DNA of 64,000 nt from Rana temporaria (Eukaryota; Chordata; Amphibia; Anura; Ranidae), in contig NC_053489.1 of NCBI RefSeq assembly GCF_905171775.1, positions 334,778,454-334,842,453 of the forward strand. Direction: 5' to 3'. The translations under genes and the position numbers were made by a program. This document shows positions 32,819 to 43,936 of this stretch, one piece after another; positions within the stretch are counted from its first letter, which is position 1; the number at the start of each line of letters is the position of its first letter. The notes below the pieces were generated by a model. The model did not search any database. It was not told where the DNA came from and saw nothing but the letters and a program-made list of their open reading frames with translations.

Positions 32819-33003
32819 TACAGACATTCAAATGCTCAGCATAAGTGTTCCCTGTAGGTAGCTTTGCAAATTAAATGAGAGGCCATTTTTTTCTTATGTT
32901 ATCTTTATAGATTGTTGTCTTTAGTAAGCCAAAACCTACTGGTAAGCAGTGCTAAAACTCTCATCACAAGGGTACATTCATATTGGGATCTTACCAGATC
33001 TAA

Positions 33004-33387
33004 GACCCCTTTCACACTGAGGAGTTTTTCAGGTGGTTTAGCGCCTGAAAAACTCAAAACTCTAAAAACTCTAAATACCGCCTGAAAAACTCCTGCCCTG
33101 CAGTCTTAATGTGAGAGCCCGAGTGCTTTCACACTGAGGTGATGCGCTGGTGGGACCGCTCCAAAAGTCCTGCCAGCAGCATCTTTGGAACGGTGAGAGA
33201 ATCAGTGTGTTTACCGCTCCTCCACCGCTCCTTCCTATTGAAAACAATGGGACACCGTGGCTATACCGCCGTCAATGCGCCTCTAGCAGCCGAATACCGC
33301 CGCAACTCAGCGGAAATTCCGACGGCATAGCTAAAAATATCGGAGCTATACCGCCACTGCACCTCCCGCCCCGGTGTGAAAGGGGCC
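33004..33387. mobile_element. MITE with CCCCTTTCACAC ends, TAA duplication
   Basis: GACCCCTTTCACACTG on the left mirrors CGGTGTGAAAGGGGCC on the right. TAA flanks each side (33001-33003, 33388-33390). A nested hairpin GAGTTTTTCAGG/CCTGAAAAACTC lies near 33021-33056. PIF/Harbinger-type non-autonomous element. Confidence 0.7.
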
Positions 33388-33390
33388 TAA

Positions 33391-35696
33391 GGACTGGTAA
33401 GCTGCATTATGTTAAATTTTTGTTTAAACCCATCTACTTGCATTTTTTAGATGTCTTCAGGCTGGTCACTTGACACACTGGGCCGGTCAGGACTAGTCTT
33501 CTGCTGATGCTGATGTCAGATCTACTCTCTTCTTTAAAAACACATCAATGTAGAGTACTGTACAGTATTTCCTCTAGTCTTCTGGATTGTATAATGTTCA
33601 ACAAAAGTCTGAAAAAAATTTGTGCTGAAAAATAAGTTCTATTAGGTTCTGCTTTGAAATAAAGGTGAGTATTGCAGCGTGAGCTGCTTTTTAATTATGT
33701 GCCCTGCCTGGAAGCTCATTATATACATAGTTTACAATAAAAATAAATGAAAAAGTAATTTTAAAAAACAGTCGGGTCTTAGTGGAATAGCAGGTAACAG
33801 CCAAGCAGCTTTTTGCAGTCAGTTGACACCTGCAGTTCATTTGATGGGGTTAAAAGAGACTGCCCCTAACATAAACAGATAGGTGACTGAATCAGCCTGG
33901 TGGAGGAGCCCAAACAAGATGGTCTACTACACCCATCCCTGAGTTTACAAAGATGCTGTAAAAACACCAGTGAGTGTCCATTTTTTCTCTAGGCAAGCTC
34001 TAAAGAAGAACATGTAGCTTTAGCAGTAGTCACAGCTGAGTGTAAGCAAATGTACAAAAATGCAGTTTGTCCTTGATCTGTCAAATAAGGGCAAGTCTGG
34101 ATTTGTGCAGATTAGTTTACTTTCATATGTACTAAAATGGGCAAAAATGTTAAAAGGCATATATGCTCTTCATCAAAAAGTTGGAGAATTCACAGTAATC
34201 TAGAATAACACACTCAGTCCCAGTGCAATTAAAGAACTTGTATTGACACAATGCAGAGGCAGTTCACAAATAACCCGGTGAGAAGGCATTCCAACTGGGA
34301 ACACTCACAGTTCCAACAGCATGTAGACAGAGCAGAGTGCAGCCGAACACATTTGTAGAGGGGGAAAATGTGGCCTGGCCATCTTGTACCCATACAGGCA
34401 GGTGTCCAGAGAAGTTGTGAGACCTATACTTTCTCTCCTCATCTGGAACCTTTCCCTGCAGCTAGTTCTGTCCCTACCAGGCGAGATACCTGTCCCTACT
34501 CTACCAACTCTCAAATGCACGCCAAACGCTGAACCCCATCTACATGCAAGCCCCAGAGTGCGTTGGCTTTTGGTGGATAACAGCAGGAGAGTGCTGGATG
34601 TGCCAGGCAGATGAGTATGCTAATCCAGCTCAACCCACTTTACCAGGTAAGAACAGGTTAATATTACAATTATCCCCAGAGGGTAAAGTTCCTCTTTAAA
34701 TTCCAGTGTTTTTGGCCCATGTTTTTCAAAATCCCATTCTCCAGAGATCCTAGCCACTAGCAGAGTGATTTTGGCAAAACTGATTATGCTGTGAAAAGAC
34801 AGATTTAGCCATCAGCAACATTTTTCCAAAACAGCAATTTTGCTACCTGAGCTACTCTATGGGGGAAAGGGGGGGGGGGGGTTGTAGGCCAAAAACAGGC
34901 CTGGGAACTTCTGTAACCCTCTGGAGCAATTCAAGCATATTGCACACATTTTTCTGCATTCTCCTGTTTTTCACAGAAATTTGGTAAAAATTAGGTTGGT
35001 TTTACCTATAGGCCACTTTTCTCCCAGACGTGATCTTGATCCTATAGCATAAAATAGTGTATAGGTACAACATATCAAGCAAATGGAGGATAATCAGAAG
35101 ATTAGCTTGACCAACACAAACCAAGTAGTACCACCGTTATTCTGACATTGGTTACAGGTCCCGGTAACATGTTCAACACATTCCGGTAAAATACATGCAT
35201 TGTATTATTCTGTTTATAGCTATTTTTACCTCCAGCTACAATATCATTCATCCATTTGCACTAAAATGCCATGCAAGTAGAGGGAATTGTTTAACAAAAT
35301 AACTGGTTTAGAGTATTTATTTTCTAAGAGCAAAAGATAAAGAACAACATTTTTATGTAATGCCTCAATTGTTCAAGTTAGCAAGAAGAAATGAGCAGGT
35401 GTGAAAAGGCACAGTGGAATCTGCAATCTCATTGCACAGCATTCTTCTTGACATACAGTAGGCACATGATCAGTATGGACTCAAAATGTGACTTCTTTTC
35501 TTTGCGTTGAATTCCAGTGACGGCATGTGGAAAAAAATCCACATAACCCAAAAAACACCCAAAAAACACATATAATAAAAAGGTTACACCGACAACACCA
35601 GCAACATAGTACTCTATGTAACATAACTAGGGTGGTCATAATTGGCTGAACATAGCATGCCATGCCTTAAATGCAATTTTGTAGCAGCTGTAACCC
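33391..35696. other. 2.3 kb without a recognised gene or repeat
   Basis: Open frames are short and lack domains. A G-run occurs at 34868-34880. It could be unique or ancient repeat sequence. Confidence 0.4.
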
Positions 35697-36187
35697 TTAG
35701 GCCGGGTACTAACGACCAAACATGTTCGCTGGAAAGTGTCCGACGGGCAGTTTCCGGCGTACAAGGCTGTTTTGTCTTTTGGCCCGCTGGCTTGTACACA
35801 CCAGCGGACCATATTTCCCGGCGGACCAGAACGCGTGCACGTAAACCACGTTTGACGTCACTAGAAAGGGAAAGGCCAAAGTCAATGGCGACGCTCTCTG
35901 TTCCGCTTTTGCAAGTTACGGCTTTGCTCGTGTTAGTGAAGGTTTGGTTAGAGCTGATTCGCTCTTCTCGGTCTCCGTGCTTTAGCAGGTCGTATTTTCT
36001 GGTTCAGTGCGTGTGCTTGTGGGTACGTAGTTGGCATTCGGGTACAGGCGTGCAGTTCGTTCAGCTTTGCAGTTTCGTACTGTGCGCTCGTATCTGTGTG
36101 TCGTGCGTTCTTTGCAGGTACCGCTGGATTTGATTGTGCTTTCTGTTGGAGTGTGTTCTTGACTGACCAGCCGGCCGGTTTGAAGCC

Positions 36188-37791
36188 ATGATGGAGCAGC
36201 AGCGTCAATTTTCGCGAGTTGGTGCTGTTTATGGGATGGCTGCTGGATATGTTCATCATTCCAGTACTTTGGCCAGGAACAGGGGGAGGAGGCGTTCCTG
36301 GACCAAGAATTGGTTGCGCCAGCGTGACCAGTTCTCACATATGCCTCTGCTTAGGGAAATCCAGGAGAATAATCCTAATGACTATAGGAACTTTCTCCGC
36401 ATGACGGACCCCGTATTCAACAGTCTGCTGGATCTTCTGTCCCCCTATATCACGAGGCAGGACACTGTGATGCGCCAAGCCATCACGGCCGAGCAGAGGC
36501 TTATTGCCACGTTGCGGTACCTGGCGACTGGGAGGAGCCTGCAGGACCTTAAGTTCTCGACAGGCATCTCTCCGCAGGCGCTTGGGGTCATCATACCGGA
36601 CACGTGTGCTGCCATCATCAAAGTTCTGCAGGAGGAGTATATTAAGGTAAGTTTCCTCATTTTAACCTCACAATGTGTCTTTAATAATGTGGGCAACTAA
36701 CTTTTTATTTTATTTCCCAGATATGCTGTGTGTTTAACTAACGTTCCCTTTTCTCCCTATGCATGTTGATATAAGCTTTCCATGTTCTTTTTATTTTGGC
36801 CTACATGCATATTTGTACCTTACCCAATATTAACCTGTCCAGCATGCTATCCTAGGGCCAACCCCCACCTTGCCTCTTTTAATTTCATATTTTTGATTTT
36901 TAAACAGTTTAAACACCCCCCACCCCCCCTTAAAAGTGTTTTTGTCCCCATCAGAGGGCTGTGGAGTCTCTTCTTAATTAAGTGGGCCTATCTATTTGTG
37001 CCCCAAAATACTCCCTTCACAATTATAAAATGCTATTTGCAAACTGTGAAGTTGCACAAGGATGCTTGTAGGATTATGTTTGCAATGTTTATGTGCCAAA
37101 GTACTAAATCTCTTTTTTTGTTTGTCCCCACAGCTACCCTCCACACCACAGGAATGGCAGTCTGTGGCTTCCCAATTTGCCCAGCGGTGTAATTTTCCTA
37201 ACTGCGGTGGAGCAATAGATGGGAAACACGTCCGGGATCCTACTATTATAACTACAAGGGTCAGATGGGGGAGTATTCGCACGGACACAATTCTACAGTC
37301 GTCTCCAAGCTGGTGGTCTGGCATTGCCACCAGATGAAGAAAATGTTGAAGGACTTCCGTTTGTGTTTCTAGCGGACGAAGCTTTCGGGCTTGGACCTAA
37401 CCTCATGCGGCCTTTTCCCCAGAGGACCCTCACCTTAGAGAGGAGGGTGTTTAATTTTCGGTTGGCCAGGGCTCGGAGGGTAGTCGAGAATGCCTTTGGG
37501 ATCCTCACCAACCGGTTCCGCCTGTTCCTGACAGCGATACACTTGGCGGAATATAAATTGAACACCATTGTATTTGCCTGCTGCATTTTGCACAATTTTC
37601 TACGCAGGCACTCCCAGTCGTACCTACCCCCCATGGGCTCTGAGGCAGGACTACCCTCAGATAACATTCCTGGGCTGGACACTGGTCGCGCTGGCTTGGC
37701 CCCCCTATCTGATCGTGAGGTACGCGACAAATATGTTGAGTACTTCATGGGTGGGGGGGCCATTGCTATGCCAGATCATATTTCTTTCTAA
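36188..37791 (+). pseudogene. HARBI1-type (PIF/Harbinger) transposase, two exons, broken exon 2
   Basis: Exon 1 (36188-36646, 153 codons) holds the N-terminal helix-turn-helix region with RQAITAEQRLIATLRYLATG and SLQDLKFSTGISPQALG. It ends at an AAG|GTAAGT donor. The acceptor TTTGTCCCCACAG ends at 37133. Exon 2 starts LPSTPQEW and keeps the first catalytic Asp in GGAIDGKHV (near 37218). Then frame shifts before a YYYNYKG motif (37241) and again near 37262 before DGGVFARTQF. The sequence normally between these blocks is absent, so two small deletions are inferred. The frame then runs to the stop through LPPDEENVEGLPFVFLADEAFGL, RVVENAFGIL (the catalytic Glu region) and ACCILHNFLRRH. It is probably inactive. 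Confidence 0.85.
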
Positions 37792-37826
37792 TTCGGCCCC
37801 CAAAAGAAAGAAATATTCACAGAACT

Positions 37827-37832
37827 AATAAA
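37827..37832 (+). terminator. Polyadenylation signal AATAAA behind the transposase
   Basis: AATAAA lies 36 bp after the transposase stop, followed by a T-rich region. Position is as expected for its mRNA end. Confidence 0.55.
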
Positions 37833-39133
37833 TAATTAGACCATTGGACTTTATACAGTTGTTTGTCATTAATGCTTTTTCTCTTTTTTTCTGTCTTCCT
37901 GGTTCTCAAACTAACTTCTGCACTTCTAGTGCCAATTTTAGTTAGGCAGATTTAGTAAATAACCACAATTGCACATTATTCACTCATCTACAAACTGGGT
38001 ATTGAGTTGAGAAATAAGAAGCCACTAATTTTTCAGCTTTTGATGTCACCATTTGTTTTTTTATTTTATTCCTTACTCCCAAAAAAATGATGCATTTTTG
38101 GAGTCCAACATTTTTTAGGAATTTTGTGGTGAAAATATTTTTATTATTATATATGTAAGATTTTTTTAAGATTTTTTACAGTGATTAGCAAGAATACTGA
38201 TAGAAACACAATGTCAGATTTTTGTTTAGCAAATCTACATAATAATTTGCTGGCTTGTCTCTATATATATTTATATTTTTATATATATATATATACACAC
38301 ACACACTTCAAAACGTACAAATCTTTATTTTTAGCATCAAAATAAAGGCTTTTTTTTTGGGTGGTTTTCTGTAACCAAGATGTATTCTTTTGCTCATATT
38401 TTTGGGGTGTTTTTCAAAAAACAATTTTTTAAATATTTTGTTTTTTAAGTTTTTTTTTTTATTTAAAAACATTTTTCTTAAATTTTAAATTTTTTTGTTG
38501 GTGTTTTTCTCCAAAATTATGTTTTTGTATGATTTTTTATTTTATTTTTATTTTTTTTAACCCAACAAAAATGTGAGATTTATCTTTTATAAAAATATAT
38601 CTATTTACATATATTTTTTGGGGTCCTTATTTTTATTATTTTCTCTTAATAAATCTTTTATTTTCTTACATTTAGTTCCCTTTTTTTGGTTTTGTTGATT
38701 TGTTGTTAGTTTTGGGATCTGAAACTGTAAACATTTACAACCAAAACAAGATCACCACCAAAAAGATTTCTCTTTTCAAAACAGCAGTCAGTCATGGATG
38801 GTGTGCTTTCACACTGGAACACGGCAAAATTTCAAGATGCACACATTCAGTGTGAATTCGCCAAATGTCATTGGTTAAACAGACAAATGGCCACATGTGC
38901 TATCTGACATCATGGGTGATCAATGTCTGTGTTTTGTGGGAGCAAACCCTTCTTCCTCTCAACTACTTGAGGATCGAGGAGGGGTTTGTACCCACAAAGC
39001 ACAGACAATAGATATTCTGTGATGGCAGATAGCACATATTGGCACACTGTGTGTGCATCTTGAAATTTTGGCGTATTGTTAAGTACAAAAATAAAAAATG
39101 GTTGGGGGGGGCGGGGGATGGGCGGGGGGTGTT
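37833..39133. other. AT-rich spacer inside the Harbinger element
   Basis: Very T-rich (38020-38700) with a TATATA/CACACA microsatellite at 38264-38308. Nothing is coded on either strand. Two words, AGATGCACACA (38838) and TGTGTGCATCTTGAAATTTT (39048), are inverted partners flanking about 200 bp. Confidence 0.5.
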
Positions 39134-40685
39134 TCAGTCTTTGACACGGCCCATCATGTCAATGATATTTTTGAAATTCTGTTCGATGACTATCATCCTT
39201 TGGCGCATGTTGTCCATTTCCGTGCTGCACTCCAAAATGACATTTCGAACATTCTGCTCCATGACGACCATCCTTTCCCGCATATTGTCCATTTCCGTGC
39301 TGCACTCCAAAATGACATTTCGAACATTCTGCTCCATGACGACCATCCTTTCCCGCATATTGTCCATTTCCGTGCTGCACTCCATTACCTGCTGTACTAT
39401 TATTGAAGCACTTGCACGTGAAAAATGTGCTACACCATCTTCATCTCCTAAAAAGAAACACATTGGCATTCAAAATATGTAAAGAGTTTCCGGCCTATCT
39501 GCATATCTTTGGCCCTATTAAAGTTGGGGTGACACTGACCTGATGGCCTGCTAATTTCCACATCCACAATTTCACCATCTTCTATCACTCCTCCTTCTTC
39601 CACCACCTCAGCCTCATCCTCCACGACTCCTCCTTCTTCCACCACCTCCCCCTCATCTTCCACGACTCCTCCATCTTCTTCCAGAACTCCTTCTTTATCC
39701 ATCAATACCCCTTCAAAATCACTCAATTCTGCTTCGTCCAGTTCCGCCTCATCTTCCCTGAATTCTAACTCCAAATTTAAGTCTTCCTCCTCTCTTCCTT
39801 CCTCCTCTCTTACTTCCACATCCTCCTACATTTTTGGCGGAGTTCTAGGCCAAGCTCTGATCCTGCCCCTTTTTTGCTAAGAAGTGACACACATGGATGT
39901 CCCCCCAAAACATTAATTCTCGTAGACCCTACATCAAAATCTCCTTTGATTGTTGAGACACAGGTGCTTTGCATTTCCAGATGATAAAACATATGCTTTA
40001 TTAGCACTGTTGAGAATGAATCTTGTTTGGCTGTCACATTCACTCAATTTAATTTCTGTGATTTAGCTTTTCAACAATGTTTGCAAACAAAGTTTGGGGG
40101 CAGTCAGCCATGTCCAGGTGTGTTGTTTCTGGACTAACCTGGCATTTCTGCGAAACAATGTCATATTACGCGTGTTTACTATTTCACGAAATTTGGTAAA
40201 GGTTGTTATTTTACATAAACACAATACAGTATCTACACGTGTTCAAAAGTACAAGCAGGCCAAGGAGGCAGATGTCAAAAACTACATGTCAACACATTCT
40301 TGCAGACATTTCCCCCCCCCCCCTTAAATAATATGGACTTACTTTTCCACAGAATTTTGAGGATCTTCTTCATGTGATGTGGCTCCCTCAATTTCAAGTC
40401 GGACCAACGCTTCCTGAGTTGCTCCTTGGACCAGGTGACACCAAACATCTTCCTCATTCTCCTCGCCACCTTGTCCATAATGTGTGACTTTCTGCGGTTA
40501 GGTGTTTTGTAGGGCCCAAATTCACCATCATAGTCCTTCCTCCGCATGATGTAAACTAACTCCACCATTTCGTCGAAAGCCATATTAGTGGCTTTATATC
40601 TTTTTGGCCTGGATCGGGACGGTCCTGCCTCTGTCCCTTCACTTGCGCCATGAGAGCTCCGTGCCCGCTCGTGTGACATCGCCAT
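39134..40685 (-). CDS. Myb/SANT-like (trihelix-type) accessory protein of the Harbinger element, spliced
   Basis: Exon 1 starts at ATG 40685 and runs to a donor at 40342 (GTAAGT on the minus strand). After a Ser/Arg-rich leader it encodes a helix-rich domain (FDEMVELVYIMRRKDYDG, SHIMDKVARRMRKMFG, LRKRWSDLKLREPHHMKKI). This fits the Myb/SANT-like DNA-binding domain of Harbinger partner proteins, which help bring the transposase to the nucleus and the element ends. A second exon (about 39830-39540) is very acidic (EEEGREEEDLNLELEF, repeated VVEEGGVVED) and ends at a CAG|GTCAGT donor. The last exon (39449-39134), after a TTTTTAG acceptor, carries three 25-residue helical repeats. The 5' limit of exon 2 is not resolved, since frame phases did not fit my first choice. 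Confidence 0.7.
39158..39382 (-). repeat. Three 75-bp in-frame repeats in the Myb-like gene
   Basis: Each unit encodes ECSTEMDNMRERMVVMEQ plus NVRNVIL. Units 1 and 2 are nearly identical at DNA level; unit 3 differs by several bases. Spaced Met, Val and Ile suggest an amphipathic coiled coil extended by recent duplication. Confidence 0.85.
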
Positions 40686-41612
40686 CTTTCCTAACCACAG
40701 AGATTAGGGGCGTGGAAACGAGGAAATGTCCCATCATGGGCGGAGATGAGGGCGGGGATTCATGCATATGCGGAGTGTCGAGAATGCAAACAACGTGTTG
40801 ACGTAGGTTACGCGGAGAATATTCGCGCGATTCCAGAACCTACACAGTTAACGCCATATTTCCATTTCCAATTGATTAGGGGCATGGCAAAGGTGACGAG
40901 GGCGGCGTTTCATACATACGCGGAGTGTATAAAAGGCGCACAACGTGATTACGTAGGTTACGCGGTCATTAATCGAGCGAGACAAACAACCAATTTCAGA
41001 GAGGAAGGTAAGGAATTTAAACATGGGATCAGCAGCGGGCTAGAAAATGGAGAGCCATGGGATGGGGGTTTGGTCTGTTGGTTGCACAGTTTTATTAAGC
41101 TATTATGTCTCTTGGATCCCAGAATGTGATTTTAGTAGCCAAATGCTTTTGTAGACATCACAAAATATAGATGTGAAAAATGCTCTACCTCATTCCAATT
41201 TATGTAGGGTGTATTCAGATCAGGCCAAGTATTGTTCTGTGTTGGTTGGACAGAGGACATTAGGAAGTGACTTTCATGTAATCAATGCTGAGGGGCAGGA
41301 TATCTACACATGAAATAGTGCCTTGATGAATGCTCTCATTTGTAAGAATTGGGTATGGTTCTAGATTACACTTATTTACTGCAATGGAACCAAAGGGGCG
41401 GCATGTATAAAAACAATGTTAGCTACAACCAATGGGGCAGAGCTGGCCAGCATTTTGTAAACAAGAGACACTGTGTTTGTATTTCTATATAGGTCCTACA
41501 TTTTGGGCCACATATTCTATCAATGTAAACGCTGAGCCTTTTTTTATTGGTGTTTTTGGTTTCTTTTTGTTTTGGGAATCTAGACTAAAATTAGGCTCAA
41601 AAAATATTTGGA
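40686..41612. promoter_or_regulatory. Bidirectional promoter region between Myb-like and MADF genes
   Basis: The two genes diverge from here. Two direct copies of a 90-bp CpG-rich block start at about 40745 and 40897. ACGTAGGTTACGCGG occurs at 40801 and 40951, and GCGGAGTGT occurs in both copies. The second copy contains TATAAAAGG (40928-40936), a TATA box for the plus strand. Downstream, GGAAG|GTAAGG near 41007 could be the donor of a non-coding first exon, with an acceptor TTGGGAATCTAG near 41583. These sites are inferred by eye. Confidence 0.5.
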
Positions 41613-42861
41613 ATGGATCTACTGCAGACCCAAGAGATTATCCAGCACTTGCTGGATAAATTCAGAGAAATGCCCATCCTGTGGGATTCCAAGCAGCCCA
41701 CTTACTACAACAAGGACCTACGAGCGGCAGCACTTGAGCAGCTAGCAGCATACATGAGAACATGGGTGCCAGAATGCAGTGCCAACATGGTAAAGGATAA
41801 ACTTGCCAACCTCAGGGGCACATATAGGAGAGCGTACAAAGCTCACCAAAAGCAGCTAAGATCTGGAGCAGCAGCAAGACCACCAAAGGAACCCAAGCTA
41901 TGGTATTTTAACCAGATGTCGTTTTTGCGGGATCAACTGGAGGGCAGGCCATCAATGTCAAGTCTGCCTCCCAGCCTTCCCTCCACACTACCTTCCAGCG
42001 GGACTTCCCCAGATCACAACAGCCCTGCAGAGTCGGATGAAGAGGGCCTGGCTGACAGAGAGGCAGATCTGCGCCTCTACGATGATGAGGTATAGTAGTT
42101 TCCTAAATATTTCTGGACTAATATTAATTATTGTTGGATTATTGACTTGGTATTGTAAAATAAAAGACAAGCTGGGAAAAATAATTCTAAAGTCGTGGGC
42201 AAAGAAATAGGTGTCAGGGATGACAACTGCAGGGGTCAGAGGGTGAGTCTGTTGAAGTTTAAATTAGCCCCAAAAAAGGACATTCAAGCATGAAAATGTG
42301 AGTGATTATATTTATAAATATATTACAACATGTCCCTTTTTTTTTACACAGGAAGAAGAGACCAGCCAGGAGGTGGCAGATCCTCTCCTCACTGTCAGCC
42401 AGGCCGAAGGGGTCAGTGGCAGCCAGGAGGAGGCCGGGCCCAGTGGCGTTCAGCAGCTCCCCAGGACAACCACCACCAGCCAGGCTCCTCCCCTCCAGAT
42501 TAGGCCACCAGGCCGAAAGAAGAAATTGGGGCCAGTGGAGGAAGCCAGCCTCAAAATGATTCAGGAGGCGAGTGCCATCATGAGGGCCCCCCTCAACCCC
42601 ACTGAGGCCTACAGTGCCTCCCTGGCACACGATCTCAACAAAGGGACGGAGGAGCAGAAGCAACTGGCAAAGGGCGTGATCAACCAGGCCCTTTGGTGGA
42701 TGGAGAGGGAGCTGCTGACCAAAGACACTGGGCTATGTGACCCGGCCCGGCTTGCTGAACACCATCCTCCTGCTGCCACATCATGCCCACCTGCAAGGGG
42801 CCAGGGAAGACCCGCTGGAAGGAAGCCTGGAGGGAAGGTTGCAAGGAAGAGGAGACGGTGA
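41613..42861 (+). CDS. MADF-domain protein encoded by the Harbinger element, two coding exons
   Basis: Exon 1 (41613-42089, 159 codons) starts MDLLQTQEIIQHLLDKFREM. It has the MADF pattern: LLDKFREMPILWDSK, YYNKDLRAAALEQLAAYM, VKDKLANLRGTYRRAYK and KLWYFNQMSFLRDQ. The Ser/Pro-rich tail ends at GAG|GTATAG. Exon 2 (42352-42861, 169 codons) follows a TTTTTTTTTACACAG acceptor and reads on in frame from EEETSQEV. It ends in a basic tail (GRKPGGKVARKRRR) that could be a nuclear signal. The joined product is about 328 residues. MADF domains are Myb/SANT-related DNA-binding modules. As a Harbinger cargo it may bind element ends or act as a transcription factor (inference). No stops or frameshifts are seen, unlike the neighbouring transposase. 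Confidence 0.8.
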
Positions 42862-42863
42862 TT

Positions 42864-43047
42864 CCCTGCCTTCCATTTGATCCCCCACAAATGGCATCTT
42901 GTTTGGACTACCACAGCTTGGGTTCCTTTGGTTATGTGCTGCTGCTTCAGATTTTTGTTTGTTTGCCTCCTGAGGTTTGCTAGTTTATCCTTCACTATGT
43001 TTGAAATGCAAGTCTGCATGTATTTTGCTAGCTGTTCAAGTGCTGCC
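42864..43047 (-). repeat. Antisense, diverged copy of MADF exon 1 in the MADF 3' UTR
   Basis: Read on the minus strand, this segment matches sense 41727-41949. Shared blocks include GCAGCACTTGA-CAGCTAGCA, AAGGATAAACT and CCAAAGGAACCCAAGCT. It begins two bases after the MADF stop codon and ends before AATAAA. Its minus-strand translation still shows AALEQLAKYM and IVKDKLANLRR, with indels. Together with exon 1 it could form a long intramolecular RNA hairpin. Confidence 0.8.
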
Positions 43048-43077
43048 ATTCTTTATTTCCTTTTTAACATTTGCCAA

Positions 43078-43083
43078 AATAAA
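43078..43083 (+). terminator. Polyadenylation signal AATAAA behind the MADF gene
   Basis: AATAAA lies 217 bp after the MADF stop, so the antisense segment would be included in the transcript. Confidence 0.55.
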
Positions 43084-43729
43084 TGGCTTTTTGTTTAATT
43101 TAAAAACGTGCCTATTGTTTGTTATACTGTGGGGATTATTTTAGGCATCAAAATTCCAAACAAATCCAATGTTTCATTTAAAAATTACACAAAGTCCTGT
43201 GGGGGGGGGGGGGTGCATTTGGTGTGCCAACATGGTAGACAATTGAAACAACCTTAAAAATAATCAAGGAAAAAATACAAACAAAAGCAAAATAAAAAAA
43301 ATTACGTAACACAAAATTCTAAATGGTGACATAACTATAAACACATAAAAAAAGTGGCAAAGATAAACATTAAAGAAAACCTAAAATAAGATATACATGT
43401 GGAGGACCCTAAAAAATATGAGACGTCTGGCCTATAAAAGATTGCTAAAATCTTACTACATCCCAAGCAACAAATGTCACTTTTCAGTATGGAACAACTC
43501 AGTTGAAATAGCATCAGCAAGATAACGGGTTTATTCTAGCAAGAGAAGAATGAATAAAACGACAGCATCAACTGTTGTTTATTGGCTCGTTTTCTTCAGT
43601 GTTCTATTGCTAGAATTAATCTTTGTATTGACGAATGTGCCATATCCCAAACAAACGTAAGTTTTACCTGAACGAGCGCTCCCGTAGTCTGAGCATGCGC
43701 GGGGTTTTTGTACATTGCTTTTGTGTACT
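43084..43729. other. Non-coding right part of the Harbinger element
   Basis: AT-rich with a G-run at 43200-43213. No domain-bearing ORF. Confidence 0.45.
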
Positions 43730-43933
43730 AACCACCAAACATGTCCGTGCGGACAGGATTTCAGCGGACGGTTTTAAAACAAGTTTGGAAATAAATGTCT
43801 GCTGAAAAATGGCCCGGCGGGCAAATGTACGCTGAAATTCTGTACGCTCGTAACTACACACGACCGAACATGTCTGCTGAAACTGGCCCGCGGACCAGTT
43901 TCAGCAGACATGTTTGGTCGTGTGTACGGGGCC
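43730..43933. repeat. Right subterminal region with terminal hairpin and repeated end motif
   Basis: ACACACGACCGAACATGTCT (from 43854) and its continuation pair with AGACATGTTTGGTCGTGTGT (ending 43925), giving a strong hairpin at the right end. A third ACCAAACATGTCCG word lies at 43732-43745. Repeated motifs of this kind could be transposase-binding sites (inference). Confidence 0.6.
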
Positions 43934-43936
43934 TTA

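Larger units (their letters stand above)
35700..43933 (+). mobile_element. Three-gene PIF/Harbinger transposon
   Basis: The left end GGCCGGGTACTAACGACC, then AAACATGT, mirrors the right end ACATGTTTGG, then TCGTGTGTACGGGGCC. The repeat is imperfect over about 30 bp. TTA flanks both sides (35697-35699, 43934-43936), the TWA target duplication of this superfamily. The 8.2-kb element holds a HARBI1-type transposase (plus), a divergent Myb/SANT-like gene (minus) and a MADF-domain gene (plus). Transposase plus Myb-like partner is the standard vertebrate Harbinger set, and MADF partners are known in some PIF-like elements. Having both is unusual. Transposase exon 2 is broken. Confidence 0.85.

Noticed and set aside
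35642..36133. 163-codon plus-strand frame upstream of the transposase
   Set aside because: It starts outside the transposon, crosses its left end and has no domain; it is better read as the 5' flank and leader of the transposase transcript.
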